A stretch of 64,000 nt of DNA from Pseudomonas migulae (GCF_024169315.1 NZ_JALJWR010000001.1:393501-457500); one strand, 5' to 3'; positions 8,555 through 17,587 are shown, numbered from the stretch's first letter. Numbers and translations are program-made. The notes: generated by a model from the letters alone, not told the origin.

Positions 8555-9664
8555 ATGGCACGTTTGCTCGACTCCACCCCCAAACAAGACGGCTTCCGCC
8601 TGCCCGGCGAGTTCGAAACCAAGGCCGGTTGCTGGCTCGGCTGGCCGGAGCGCACCGATGTCTGGCGCAACGGCGCCAAGCCTGCGCAGAAAGTCTGGGT
8701 GCAGATCGTCACCGCCATCTCTCACAGTGAACCGGTCACCGTGTGTGCCTCCGCCGCACAGTTCGCCACGGCGCGCCGTCAGTTGCCGCCGCAAGTGCGC
8801 GTGGTGGAAATGACCTGCAACGACACCTGGTTCCGCGACAGCGGTCCGTGCTTTGTGGTGAATGACGCCAGCGGCGAAGTGCGGGGCGTCGACTTCGAAT
8901 TCAACGCCTATGGCGGCCTCGACGGTGGTTTGTACTACCCGTGGGACAAGGACGACCAGATCGCCAGCAAAATCCTCGAAATCGAGCGCTTCGACCGCTA
9001 CCGCGCACCGCTGATCGCCGAACTCGGCGGCATCCAGAGCGACGGCCAGGGCAGCATCCTCACCACCGAACAGTGCCTGCTCAACCGCAATCGCAACCAG
9101 CACCTGGGCAAGGAAGAAGTCACCCGGCGGCTGACGGACTACCTCGGCGCCGAGCAAGTCATCTGGCTGCCGCGCGGTTGCAAGTTCGACGAAACCGACG
9201 GTCACGTCGACGACCTCGCGTGCTTCGTGCGTCCTGGTGAAGTGGTGCTGCAATGGACCGACAATCGCGATGACCCGCAATGGGAAATCTATCAGGAAGC
9301 CTACGACATCCTGCGCAGTACCCGTGACAGCCGTGGTCGCGAGTTGACCGTACACAAACTGCCGCAACCTGACGTGCTGGAATGGACCGCGGAAGAAGCC
9401 GAAGGCCTGGATCAACAAGACAGCACCCACACCCGTCAGGCCGGGACCAAAATCTGCGCGTCGTACATCAACTACTACGCCGGCAACACCTCGATCGTGG
9501 TGCCGCTGTTTGGCGATCGCAATGATCAGGTGGCGTTGGCGACACTGGCCGAACTGTTCCCGCAGCACAAGATCGTCGGCATCGAAAACTCCCGGGAAAT
9601 CCTGCTCGGCGGCGGTAACGTCGCGTGCATCACCATGCCGCAATACGCGGGCAAAGGAGCGTGA
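8555..9664 (+). CDS. aguA: Agmatine deiminase
   Basis: A 368-residue cytoplasmic enzyme converting agmatine to N-carbamoylputrescine and ammonia, the first step from agmatine to putrescine. It belongs to the peptidyl-arginine-deiminase fold. Visible family signatures include NDTWFRDSGPCF, the histidine region DETDGHVDDLACF and the catalytic cysteine in GGGNVACIT (Cys357). Length is as expected (about 368). ATG 8555 has GAGG eight bases upstream. The next gene begins 2 bp after the stop, so the binding protein is co-transcribed. The usual partner aguB (carbamoylputrescine amidase) is not in the window. Confidence 0.95.
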   Translation: MARLLDSTPKQDGFRLPGEFETKAGCWLGWPERTDVWRNGAKPAQKVWVQIVTAISHSEPVTVCASAAQFATARRQLPPQVRVVEMTCNDTWFRDSGPCFVVNDASGEVRGVDFEFNAYGGLDGGLYYPWDKDDQIASKILEIERFDRYRAPLIAELGGIQSDGQGSILTTEQCLLNRNRNQHLGKEEVTRRLTDYLGAEQVIWLPRGCKFDETDGHVDDLACFVRPGEVVLQWTDNRDDPQWEIYQEAYDILRSTRDSRGRELTVHKLPQPDVLEWTAEEAEGLDQQDSTHTRQAGTKICASYINYYAGNTSIVVPLFGDRNDQVALATLAELFPQHKIVGIENSREILLGGGNVACITMPQYAGKGA

Positions 9665-9666
9665 TC

Positions 9667-10764
9667 ATGGGCCTGCACAAACTGACTCAAGCGTTACTGC
9701 TGGTGCTTGCACCCTTGTGCGTGCAGGCCGCCGACAGCGCGAAACCGGTGGTGAACCTGTACATCTGGGGCGAGTACCTGGCCCCGGATACCCTGACCAA
9801 TTTCGAGAAGAAAACCGGCATTCATGTGGTTGTCGATCATTTCGATTCCCTGGAAACCGTCGAAACCAAACTGCTCACCGGCCGCAGCGGCTATGACCTG
9901 GTGCTGACGGCGGGGCAGCATTTGTCCCGGGCGATCCAGAGCGGGGCGATTCAAACGTTGAACCCGCAACGGTTGCCGCATTTTGCCGGCGTCGGTGATG
10001 AATTCCGCCAGCACATGGCGGTGTTCGATCCGGGCAATCGTTACGCCGGGATTTACGCCTGGGGTACGACCGGCGTGGGCTATCAGCAAGAGGCGATCAG
10101 AAAGCGCTTGCCCGATGCGCCCACGGACAGCTGGGCGATGCTGTTCGATCCGGCAGTGGTGTCGAAATTCGCCGATTGCGGGGTGAGTTTGCTCAACGAT
10201 CCGAACGAGGTGTTCGCCGCGGTGATGAAGTACATGGGGCTGGACATCAACCGCCAGAACCTCGATGACCTGAAGCTGGCCGAGCAGCAATTGGCGAAGA
10301 TCCGGCCTTACATCCGCTATTTCGACAATGACCTGAACATCAGCGACCTGGCGAACGGCAACACCTGCGTGGCGATGTCGTGGAACGGCAACGTGGCCAT
10401 CGCGGCGGGTCAGGCAGAGGCGGCGAAAAAACCGTTCACGTTGACTTACCGGATACCGAAGGAGGGCACGCTGATCTGGTTCGATGCCATGGTCATTCCC
10501 AAGGATGCGCCGCACCCCGAGGCCGGTCTGGCGTTGATGGATTACCTGATGACGCCGGAAGTGATTGCGCCGATCACCGACACCATCCATTACGCCAATG
10601 CGATCACGGCGGCGGATGACTTGATCGACCCGGCGATTCGCAATGATCCGGGCACGTATCCGTCGGCGGCTGTTCGGGCTTCGTTGTATAGCAAGAATGA
10701 CAATGGCAAGGCGTTCAACCGGGCGTTGATTCGGGCGTTCAGTCGGTTGAAGTCGGGGTTGTGA
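9667..10764 (+). CDS. Polyamine-type periplasmic binding protein (PotF/SpuD-like)
   Basis: A 365-residue secreted protein with a signal peptide of about 21 residues (LLLVLAPLCVQA). The mature part opens with VVNLYIWGEYLAPDTLTNFEKKTGI, the pattern of PotF/SpuD putrescine-binding proteins, and keeps conserved stretches such as GTTGVGY and FDAMVIPKDAPHPEAGLAL. It would bring polyamines or agmatine to an ABC importer. It is translated 2 bp after aguA, linking uptake with agmatine breakdown. No permease or ATPase gene follows, so it must use a transporter encoded elsewhere or act as a sensor-type binding protein. Confidence 0.88.
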   Translation: MGLHKLTQALLLVLAPLCVQAADSAKPVVNLYIWGEYLAPDTLTNFEKKTGIHVVVDHFDSLETVETKLLTGRSGYDLVLTAGQHLSRAIQSGAIQTLNPQRLPHFAGVGDEFRQHMAVFDPGNRYAGIYAWGTTGVGYQQEAIRKRLPDAPTDSWAMLFDPAVVSKFADCGVSLLNDPNEVFAAVMKYMGLDINRQNLDDLKLAEQQLAKIRPYIRYFDNDLNISDLANGNTCVAMSWNGNVAIAAGQAEAAKKPFTLTYRIPKEGTLIWFDAMVIPKDAPHPEAGLALMDYLMTPEVIAPITDTIHYANAITAADDLIDPAIRNDPGTYPSAAVRASLYSKNDNGKAFNRALIRAFSRLKSGL

Positions 10765-10789
10765 CAGGTTCTGGATGATGGGGTGAATG

Positions 10790-10820
10790 TGCCCGCGAAG
10801 AACGATAACGCAGTCCCACT
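10790..10820. repeat. Partial REP
   Basis: TGCCCGCGAAGAACGATAAC followed by GCAGTCCCACTG matches the tail of the REP unit after the IS at 7485-7515. It is a half copy only. Confidence 0.5.
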
Positions 10821-10853
10821 GACCGCCACCGATGTCCAGGTGACTCCCAGCCA

Positions 10854-11342
10854 TCAATGCATTTTGCTGTGATCCGGCGTATTCAGCGCGCGCGCTTCAG
10901 CCTCGACCTTGATCGACTCTTTCTCGCCATTGGCGTTTTCGACGGTCAAGGTCAGCGGCACTTTGTCGCCTTCTTTGACCTGGCCGACCAGGTCGATCAG
11001 CATCACGTGATAGCTATGAGGATCCAGAGTGACCGCTTTCCCTGCGGGCAAAGCGACGAAGTCCACGGGGTGCATGCTCATCACGTCGTTCTTCATCGTC
11101 GACTCGTGAATCTGCACAATTTTAGCGACCGGTGTTTGCACGCTCAGCAGTTTGCTGTCGCTGCTCGCGGTCACCGTCATGAACGCTCCGGTTGCCTGTT
11201 GCCCGGCAACGGTGGCGCGTACCCAGGCGTCGTCCACTTGGGTCTGGGCTGAAACCTGCAGCGCCGATCCCAGCAGACAAAGCCCCAGGACAGCCGTTTG
11301 AATGCGCACATTGATGGCAGTTTTAATGGCATTCGAATTCAT
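10854..11342 (-). CDS. PCu(A)C periplasmic copper chaperone
   Basis: A 162-residue secreted protein with a signal peptide ending near VSAQ-TQVDDAW. It holds the PCu(A)C copper motif: a His/Met cluster HESTMKNDVMSMHP and, about 20 residues on, HSYHVMLIDL. These proteins carry Cu(I) in the periplasm to Sco or to the CuA/CuB sites of cytochrome oxidase. ATG 11342 has GGAGGT upstream and overlaps the stop of the Sco gene by four bases (ATGA), so the two are translationally coupled and likely work together. Confidence 0.9.
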   Translation of the reverse strand: MNSNAIKTAINVRIQTAVLGLCLLGSALQVSAQTQVDDAWVRATVAGQQATGAFMTVTASSDSKLLSVQTPVAKIVQIHESTMKNDVMSMHPVDFVALPAGKAVTLDPHSYHVMLIDLVGQVKEGDKVPLTLTVENANGEKESIKVEAEARALNTPDHSKMH

Positions 11343-11947
11343 CAGCAGACCTCCATAACGGTTTTCAAGTCTTCCGTACACTCTTGTGCAGAAAGGGACT
11401 GGGACAGTCCAACGCGCAACCTGCCCCTTGTGTCATACACATAGCTGGTCGCTGTATGGGAGAGCGTGTAGGTCGAGCCGCTCGGGATTTTTTCATAGAA
11501 CACCCCGAACTCCTTGGCCGTTTCCGCCGTTTCCTCGAGTGTTCCGTGGAGCGCGACAAATGAAGGATCAAACGTCTTGACGTAGGCATCCAGCACCGCC
11601 GGCGTGTCCCGTTCCGGGTCCAGCGTGATGAAGACGACCTGGAGAATATCCCCGTCTTTTCCCATCAGTTTCTTGATTTGCGCTGCGCGAGCCAGGGTAG
11701 TGGGGCATACCGCCGGGCACTGGGTGAAGCCGAAGAAAATCATCGGCATCAAACCACGAAAGCTCGAGAGCGTTGTGAGATTGCCTTCCGAGTCTTTGAG
11801 CTTGAATGTCCGTCCGAGGATCTTGTCGCTCAGGTCCTTGCCGTATTTGTACGACAGGCTGACGCTATTGTCGCAGCCGGCGAGGAGGCCAAGGCTGAAC
11901 AAGCCCATACCTGCAACCACCTGGCGGCGGGTGAACGAAACACTCAT
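11342..11947 (-). CDS. SCO1/SenC-family copper-delivery lipoprotein
   Basis: A 201-residue thioredoxin-fold protein. A short N-terminal segment with RRQVVAGMG and a lipobox LLAGC indicates export and lipid anchoring. The copper-binding CPAVC motif is in FGFTQCPAVCPTTLARA, and the third ligand is the histidine in LSHTATSYVYD. Sco proteins load copper into or reduce the CuA site of cytochrome c oxidase. It is the first gene of a two-gene unit with the PCu(A)C chaperone. No oxidase genes are nearby, so the target complex is encoded elsewhere. Confidence 0.92.
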   Translation of the reverse strand: MSVSFTRRQVVAGMGLFSLGLLAGCDNSVSLSYKYGKDLSDKILGRTFKLKDSEGNLTTLSSFRGLMPMIFFGFTQCPAVCPTTLARAAQIKKLMGKDGDILQVVFITLDPERDTPAVLDAYVKTFDPSFVALHGTLEETAETAKEFGVFYEKIPSGSTYTLSHTATSYVYDTRGRLRVGLSQSLSAQECTEDLKTVMEVC

Positions 11948-12114
11948 GTTCTACAGACCTTTTGATGAGCCCGAACGGATAAATCAACCTCGGACAGGGC
12001 GTCTATGATGCATGCCGGTTTTAGCGGAGGGGAGCGATTATACGCTTCAAAGGATTATTCATAACTTGCGACAAACTGACGCAGCGACCCACCGAACCGG
12101 CATCGGTTTTCAGG

Positions 12115-13704
12115 TCAGCCCTTAATTTCCATTGGACTGCTGACTAACATCACCTTGTCCTGGAGAGCGGCGAAGGCGTTTGACGTACCCCGTCCGAGTT
12201 TCGCCAGTTTGTCCTCTTGCAGTGCCTGTTGCAGCAGACCGAGGAGATTTTGCGTCTTCGAGGACGAGGCAGGCGTCACGGTATCTTCATCCAGACGGCC
12301 CATTACATATTTGGAAATACGCGTGGACTGGCTTGCCGAATGGCTGACGGACGCTTCGACCAACTTGCCTTTGACATAGCCGATGCTGCTCGTGCTGCTG
12401 GCCTGATCGTCGATCTGGTAGTACTGATAGCTCTGGGATTGTGGGTCATCCGTCAGATCCAGCTTTTGTCCGGCATACAGTGGCTTATGGTATTGGGCTG
12501 TCAGATGCGATTGCTGATTCTGGACGACCTTGCGATTGAACTGATCCTGACCTTTGGATTGCGTGGCCTGCGATAAGCCATATTTGAACGAGTCGAGTTC
12601 GCCTGGCCGTGCAGGATTGCCGTTCACAGTCTTCTCGCTGATCGTCGCGCTGAAATCGGCGAGGCCGGTGAGCACGCGGCGGTCGGTGTCTGTCAGCTTG
12701 ATCGCCGTTAGCGCCTGCAGTCCGGTATCAGCGCGGCTTTGCGGGTAGTTGCTGTGCACAGTCTTGAATGCACTCTCGAACATCGACAGCAGATTCTGGT
12801 CGCCGTCGCCTCGTACGCGCGCCGCTTCTATTTGCCGCAGGTAGCTCGCGAGCGCCTTGGATTGCTGATTGCTGTCGCCGAGGATGGCGGCGTTTTTCAG
12901 GTCCACGGACATATCGAAATCGCCCGCCGCGCCGCTCATGCGTACCTGGCGCTGGCTTGCGTCGGCATGCAGCTCAAAGCTCTGCGTACTGTCATCGTCG
13001 AGCTTGAACCGTGTGGTCAGGTCGACCGAGGAAAACACGTCAGTGTCGAACTGAGCCAGCGCCTCCAGCTTGAGTTGCGGTGGAACGGCGGTGAGGCCCT
13101 GGATGGCCGATTCAAATCCTTTGGCCATTGCCCCAAGCGCAGCAAGTTCTTCCTGGCTGAGTTCGCCACCCTGGACCTGAGCCTGCACCGCCAGCGCGTT
13201 ATCCTGACTGGAGAGGGTGATCTCAACGGTTTTTCCGCTAGCTGTTTTCAGGGTCAGGTTGATGCTGTTGTCGGCAACGCCACTGTGCATCCTGGCTTGG
13301 GCAGCCGCCAACTCTGCCGGCTCGAGCGCCCGCCCGGTCGATGAGCGAATGACCGACTGGGAGATGTTCTGGTTGGATTGCGCCAGCTGCAGAAGCAGCG
13401 TTTCACCCAACCCCCGGAACCGGCTGCTGGCTGAAGCGTTTCCGAAGTTGCCACCCATGCGAAACGACACTTTGTCAGGCTGCGTGTATTCCCAGGCAAG
13501 CGGAGCATCAGGCTCCGCAATGACACCCCCGGAGGTGTAAGTCTGCGCATCGATGGTGTTGTTATCTTGATGCAAGGTGACAATCGATGCGGGGGAGGAC
13601 AGGGCGGCTGTTGATTCGGTGGCAGTGCCAACGGCGGGCTGGGTGGCAGCAATCCTGGCGACCGCCAGTGGCGGCAAGGAAGAGATTGAAGAGATGACGG
13701 TCAT
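12115..13704 (-). CDS. Large hypothetical protein, 529 aa
   Basis: I do not recognise a characterised family. ATG 13704 (MTVISSISSLPP) has GGAG seven bases upstream; the frame extends 50 codons further but through REP-derived sequence, so the shorter start is preferred. The protein is rich in Ser, Ala, Gln and Asp, with no signal peptide and no membrane segment. The N-terminal 60 residues are low complexity; the middle has helical, Leu/Ala-rich blocks (LGETLLLQLAQSNQNISQ) and a motif-like RVLTGLADFSATISEKTVNG. Such composition is common in Pseudomonas secreted or surface proteins without Sec signals, but no function is assigned. Confidence 0.75.
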   Translation of the reverse strand: MTVISSISSLPPLAVARIAATQPAVGTATESTAALSSPASIVTLHQDNNTIDAQTYTSGGVIAEPDAPLAWEYTQPDKVSFRMGGNFGNASASSRFRGLGETLLLQLAQSNQNISQSVIRSSTGRALEPAELAAAQARMHSGVADNSINLTLKTASGKTVEITLSSQDNALAVQAQVQGGELSQEELAALGAMAKGFESAIQGLTAVPPQLKLEALAQFDTDVFSSVDLTTRFKLDDDSTQSFELHADASQRQVRMSGAAGDFDMSVDLKNAAILGDSNQQSKALASYLRQIEAARVRGDGDQNLLSMFESAFKTVHSNYPQSRADTGLQALTAIKLTDTDRRVLTGLADFSATISEKTVNGNPARPGELDSFKYGLSQATQSKGQDQFNRKVVQNQQSHLTAQYHKPLYAGQKLDLTDDPQSQSYQYYQIDDQASSTSSIGYVKGKLVEASVSHSASQSTRISKYVMGRLDEDTVTPASSSKTQNLLGLLQQALQEDKLAKLGRGTSNAFAALQDKVMLVSSPMEIKG

Positions 13705-13810
13705 TGCTGCTCCATGCTGAGTACCAGTGGTTTCCTGTAGGGATTGTCGGCAGGGGGCTTCATAACTTGAGGTGCGAGTGGCTCTGGATGTGTGATGAAT
13801 GGGCTGACGC

Positions 13811-13901
13811 CATCGCGGGCAAGCCCGCTCCCACAGGTTATGTGTCGAACACAAATATTGCGTACACCCAGGTCCCTGTGGGAGCGGGCTTGCCCGCGAT
13901 G
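13811..13901. repeat. REP pair (inverted)
   Basis: Inverted REP units 13811-13836 and 13875-13901 share CATCGCGGGCAAGCCCGCTC and its complement, separated by about 40 nt. They lie between the hypothetical protein and alkA. Confidence 0.85.
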
Positions 13902-13915
13902 AACGATGACACGGT

Positions 13916-14533
13916 CTAACGGCTGGTCACCCGCCACAAATACCAGGCAGCCACCGTCCGATAAGGACTCCACCCCAACCCGATCTCAACCATCTGTTTA
14001 CGCGTCGGCTGCACCTCCAGCCCCTTTAATCGCCGATACCCCTCACGCACCCCGAAGTCATCGGCCGGCAAAATATCCGGCCGCTCCAGGCTGTAGATCA
14101 GCAGCATCTCAACCGTCCAGCGCCCGACCCCGCGCAACGTGATCAATCGCTCGATCAACGCCTCATCGTCCATCGCCAACGCCGTCGCATAATCCGGCAC
14201 CACGCCATCCAGCGCTGCCTGAGCGATGCCCTGAATCGTCGCAATCTTGCTCGCGGAAAAACCGCACCCGCGCAGTTGATCAAACCCGGTCGCCAGAATC
14301 TGTTCAGGACGCGGAAACGCCGTCGAGGGAAACAACGCCAGCAGCCGACCGACAATCGCATCCCCGGCTTTGGCGTGCAGTTGTTGATAGGCAATTGCCC
14401 GCACCAGCGATTCATACGGATCGCGCGCCGCATGCGGCTGGTGCAGGCAGGGGCCGATGGCGGCGATGTGGCGCGCCCAGTCGTCATCGATGGACGCGAG
14501 AAACGCCGTCGCCGGTAAGTAAGGATCGGTCAA
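13916..14533 (-). CDS. alkA: DNA-3-methyladenine glycosylase II
   Basis: A 205-residue HhH-GPD glycosylase that removes alkylated bases such as 3-methyladenine. The helix-hairpin-helix is ITLRGVGRWTVEMLL (131-145), followed by the catalytic aspartate region LPADDFGV (Asp158/Asp159). It lacks the N-terminal TATA-like domain of E. coli AlkA, like many short bacterial forms. The start is a TTG at 14533 that overlaps the TGA of the PEP-mutase-like gene (TTGA), indicating coupled translation in an operon led by ada. Confidence 0.88.
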   Translation of the reverse strand: MTDPYLPATAFLASIDDDWARHIAAIGPCLHQPHAARDPYESLVRAIAYQQLHAKAGDAIVGRLLALFPSTAFPRPEQILATGFDQLRGCGFSASKIATIQGIAQAALDGVVPDYATALAMDDEALIERLITLRGVGRWTVEMLLIYSLERPDILPADDFGVREGYRRLKGLEVQPTRKQMVEIGLGWSPYRTVAAWYLWRVTSR

Positions 14534-15342
14534 GCGTTCACCGCAGGTTTGAGCAGTGCGTTCACTTCACCGTAAGTGAATGCCTTGAGGTGGCTGCTGT
14601 CGAGTTTGCCGGTTTCCAGAAAACTTTTCGCAAGGCCCGCCATCGCACCGTAAAGAAACTCGGCGATACCGGAACCGGCGCTCAACCGGCGAACGCCCAG
14701 CGCTTTCAACGCTTCAGGCGACGGCAACCCCGGCAGCCCCAGTACGTTTACCGGCAACGGGGTGCCATGGCACAGCGCAGCAATTTCGTACTCCGCCGAA
14801 ACGCCGGCGGCGAACAGCCCGTCAGCACCCGCCGACTGATACAGCGCCGCGCGTTTGAGCGTTTCTGCGACGCGGTCTTCGGCCGGCACCAGGCCCTTGA
14901 GGTACACATCGGTGCGGGCGTTGATGAACAGCTTCACCTCGCGGCGCTCGGCCACCTGACGGGCGATTTCGATCTTGCGGGCCAGCAGCTCGGGTGGTGA
15001 CGCACCGTCCTCGATGTTGATCCCGACCGCACCGGCGGCGATCACCGCATCAATCACTTCGGCAACCCGCGTCAGGTCATCGGAATAACCGGCCTCGATG
15101 TCCACGGTCAGCGGCAGCGAAATCACCCGGGCGATGGACTCGACGGTCGAGACCAGGCGTTCGAGGGGCAGGGCATTGCCGTCCGCGTAACCGTGAGCCC
15201 AGGCGACTGCCGCACTGCTGGTGGCCACGGCTTTGCAGCCCAGTTGCTCGACGATGCGCGCCCCGGCGGCATCGGCGACGTTGGTCAGAATCAGCAGGCC
15301 GTCCTGATGCAGCCTGTGGAATTGCTGGTCGAGCGTGTCCAT
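14530..15342 (-). CDS. Isocitrate lyase/PEP mutase-family protein
   Basis: A 270-residue TIM-barrel protein. Family features include DIEAGYSDD (metal-binding acidic residues), GINIEDGA and INARTDVYLKG. The catalytic KKCGH-type loop of true isocitrate lyase is absent, so it is a member of the wider group that includes phosphonopyruvate hydrolases, oxaloacetate decarboxylases and methylisocitrate-lyase-like enzymes; the substrate is unknown. ATG 15342 has AAGGA upstream. It lies between ada (32 bp gap) and alkA (4-nt overlap), so it is probably induced with the alkylation response. Confidence 0.85.
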   Translation of the reverse strand: MDTLDQQFHRLHQDGLLILTNVADAAGARIVEQLGCKAVATSSAAVAWAHGYADGNALPLERLVSTVESIARVISLPLTVDIEAGYSDDLTRVAEVIDAVIAAGAVGINIEDGASPPELLARKIEIARQVAERREVKLFINARTDVYLKGLVPAEDRVAETLKRAALYQSAGADGLFAAGVSAEYEIAALCHGTPLPVNVLGLPGLPSPEALKALGVRRLSAGSGIAEFLYGAMAGLAKSFLETGKLDSSHLKAFTYGEVNALLKPAVNA

Positions 15343-15374
15343 CGAATGTCCTTCCTTATGAAAACAGCCAAGCG

Positions 15375-16457
15375 TCAGAATGCGAGTTGCCGTGTGACCT
15401 GCAGCGCCGCGTTTTCCAGCCTGAGCAGAAACGCCTTGCGCGGTTGCCCTCCACCATAGCCCGTCAATGAGCCGTCCGCACCGATCACCCGGTGGCAAGG
15501 CAAGACAATCGAAATCCGGTTGTGCCCGTTGGCCAGGCCCACGGCGCGGCTGGCGCCGGGCTTGCCCAACAGCGCGGCGATGGTGCCGTAGGTGCTGGTC
15601 TGGCCGTAGGGGATTTTCGCCAGCTCGGCCCAGACCTGCCGGGAGAACTCGGTGCCGGGCAAGTGCAGCGGCACCGTGAATTCAGTCAGTTTGCCGGCGA
15701 AGTACTGGGCCAGCTCTGTTTCGATCTGCTGCAAGTGAGCGTTGTGTCCGGGCGCCACGGCATAACCATGACGGTTCTGCAGGGCTTCGACTTCCCGGGT
15801 CAGCGCCGGCCGGTCGAGAAACTCCAGCAGCACCAGCCCGCGCCGTTCGGCCATGGCGATCATCGGCCCCAGCGGCGTGGTCAGGCGCGTGAACAGCAAG
15901 GGCTCGCTGTTGGCCGCACGGCCAGGTGTGATGTGAAAGGATTTTTGAAAGGCATCGCGAAACCCGCTCAGGGATTCGTAACCGGAATCGAACGCCGCGC
16001 TGTCGATGGAATCGCCCTGCTTGATCCCGCCCAGCGCCATGCCGAGGCGCCGGGTGCGCAGCCAGGCGTGGAAGGTCATGCCGAAATGCTGCTTGAACCA
16101 GCGCCGCAGCTTCAGCGGCTCGATGCCCTCGGCCAGCAACTGGGCATCGCTCCAGCGCAGCTCGGGATCGGCGTCTACCGCCTGGAGCAGCTTCTGCACC
16201 CAGTCCGGCGCGATGGCGGCCGCGTCCAGCGGTTTGCATCGCAGGCAGGCGCGGTAGCCGGCGGACAGGCAGTCATCGGCATGGGCGAAGAACTCGACGT
16301 TCTCCGGTTTCGGTTTACGCGCCGTGCAGCTGGGTCGGCAGAAGATGCCGGTGGTCTTGACCGCAGTAAAAAACACCCCCTCGTAGGTGGTGTCTCGTTC
16401 GAGCATGGCGCGAACCATCTCGGCGTGGGGCGGAAGCATCGCGTTTTGTAGGTTCAT
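15375..16457 (-). CDS. ada: Bifunctional methyltransferase/activator Ada
   Basis: A 360-residue three-part protein. The N-terminal Ada zinc domain has Cys40 and Cys44 (FCRPSC) plus Cys71 and Cys74 (CLRC), where methyl groups from DNA phosphotriesters are captured. An AraC-type helix-turn-helix (about 100-180) turns on the ada regulon after methylation. The C-terminal O6-methylguanine methyltransferase has PCHRVIG with the acceptor Cys321. ATG 16457 was chosen; another ATG six codons on is possible. It heads an operon with the PEP-mutase-like gene and alkA and presumably activates it. Confidence 0.96.
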   Translation of the reverse strand: MNLQNAMLPPHAEMVRAMLERDTTYEGVFFTAVKTTGIFCRPSCTARKPKPENVEFFAHADDCLSAGYRACLRCKPLDAAAIAPDWVQKLLQAVDADPELRWSDAQLLAEGIEPLKLRRWFKQHFGMTFHAWLRTRRLGMALGGIKQGDSIDSAAFDSGYESLSGFRDAFQKSFHITPGRAANSEPLLFTRLTTPLGPMIAMAERRGLVLLEFLDRPALTREVEALQNRHGYAVAPGHNAHLQQIETELAQYFAGKLTEFTVPLHLPGTEFSRQVWAELAKIPYGQTSTYGTIAALLGKPGASRAVGLANGHNRISIVLPCHRVIGADGSLTGYGGGQPRKAFLLRLENAALQVTRQLAF

Positions 16458-16546
16458 GGGTTGAGCATAGTGCGCGCGGCCCGGCGCCTCCACCGGAAAA
16501 TCGACAGGGAATTCCAGGCAATCGTCATCAGTTTCAATGCGTGGCG

Positions 16547-17587
16547 CTAATGCTTATGCCGGTGATGAATGTCCGGGAAGTGTGGGTGTGCGTGACGCAG
16601 TGGCGCGTGCTCATGCTCGTGACTGTGAGGCTCGGTACCGTCCCACTGGAACGAATGCTCATGCTGATGATGCTCGTCGTGAACGTGCCGATGACGATGG
16701 GCCAGTGCCACATGTTGATGCTTATGGGCGTGGCGTTCAGTCAGATGGATCCAGACGCCCAGGCCCATCAGCAGCGAAGCAGCCCAGAACATAATCGTCA
16801 CCGGTTCGCCCAGCAGCAGGATGGCAATCGCCGCGCCAAGGAATGGCGCAGTGGAGAAATAGGCACCGGTGCGCGCGGTGCCCAATCCGCGCAACGCCAG
16901 AACAAACAGCACCAGACTGACGCCATACCCGAGGAAACCCACGAGCAGAGTAGGAACCAGCACCGTTGCGTGCGGCAGCTTTGCGCCCAGCGCCAGTGCC
17001 AGAAAACAGTTCACCACACCGGCGACCAAACCTTTGATGCCGGCGATGAACAGCGCGTCCGAGGCGGAGACTTTGCGCGTCAGATTGTTATCGATCGCCC
17101 AGCAGGCACAGGCCAAAGCGACCAGTAAAGGGCCCATCCAACCTCGTGATTGTGCCGCATCCTGCGGCCAGGCCAGCAGCAGGCCACCAAGGACGATGGC
17201 GAGCATGCCGGCGACGATGCGGCGATCGGCGTTCTCTTTGAACACTACCCAGGCCAATACGGCGGTCAGTACCGATTCAAGGTTGAGCAACAGCGAGGCC
17301 GTGGCGGCGGAAGTCAGGGTCAGGCCGAACATCAGCGCTACGGGTCCGAGGATGCCACCAAACGCAATGGCGCCGATCAGCCATGGCCATTCCGACAACG
17401 TAAGGCCGCTGGGCTGCCAGCGGCGGTCCCGGATCAATCTCGCCAGCGTCAGGCCAAGGCCGCTGCCCAGGTACAGCAACCCTGCCAGCAGGATCGGCGA
17501 AACGTTCAGGCCCAACGCCTTGGCCAATGGTGTACTGGCACCAAACAGCGCAGCAGCGCCGAGGGCGTAGATCACGTTAGGGTTCAT
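16547..17587 (-). CDS. DMT (EamA) transporter with histidine-rich tail
   Basis: A 346-residue membrane protein with two EamA repeats and about ten hydrophobic segments (e.g. NVIYALGAAALFGASTPLAK, and CWAIDNNLTRKVSASD between the halves). The last 66 residues after the final membrane segment contain 24 histidines in HxH spacing (HAHKHQH, HEHEH, HHRHKH), a likely metal-binding cytoplasmic or periplasmic tail. Such tails occur in divalent metal exporters and importers, so nickel, cobalt or zinc transport is more likely than the usual amino-acid export. Start chosen at ATG 17587; in-frame ATGs at 17605 and further up exist. Confidence 0.85.
   Translation of the reverse strand: MNPNVIYALGAAALFGASTPLAKALGLNVSPILLAGLLYLGSGLGLTLARLIRDRRWQPSGLTLSEWPWLIGAIAFGGILGPVALMFGLTLTSAATASLLLNLESVLTAVLAWVVFKENADRRIVAGMLAIVLGGLLLAWPQDAAQSRGWMGPLLVALACACWAIDNNLTRKVSASDALFIAGIKGLVAGVVNCFLALALGAKLPHATVLVPTLLVGFLGYGVSLVLFVLALRGLGTARTGAYFSTAPFLGAAIAILLLGEPVTIMFWAASLLMGLGVWIHLTERHAHKHQHVALAHRHRHVHDEHHQHEHSFQWDGTEPHSHEHEHAPLRHAHPHFPDIHHRHKH

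Noticed and set aside
12060..12110. Terminator after the 529-residue gene
   Set aside because: ACCGA-ACCGGCA-TCGGT is followed by T residues only on the plus strand, the wrong direction for that gene, and the stem is only 5 bp.
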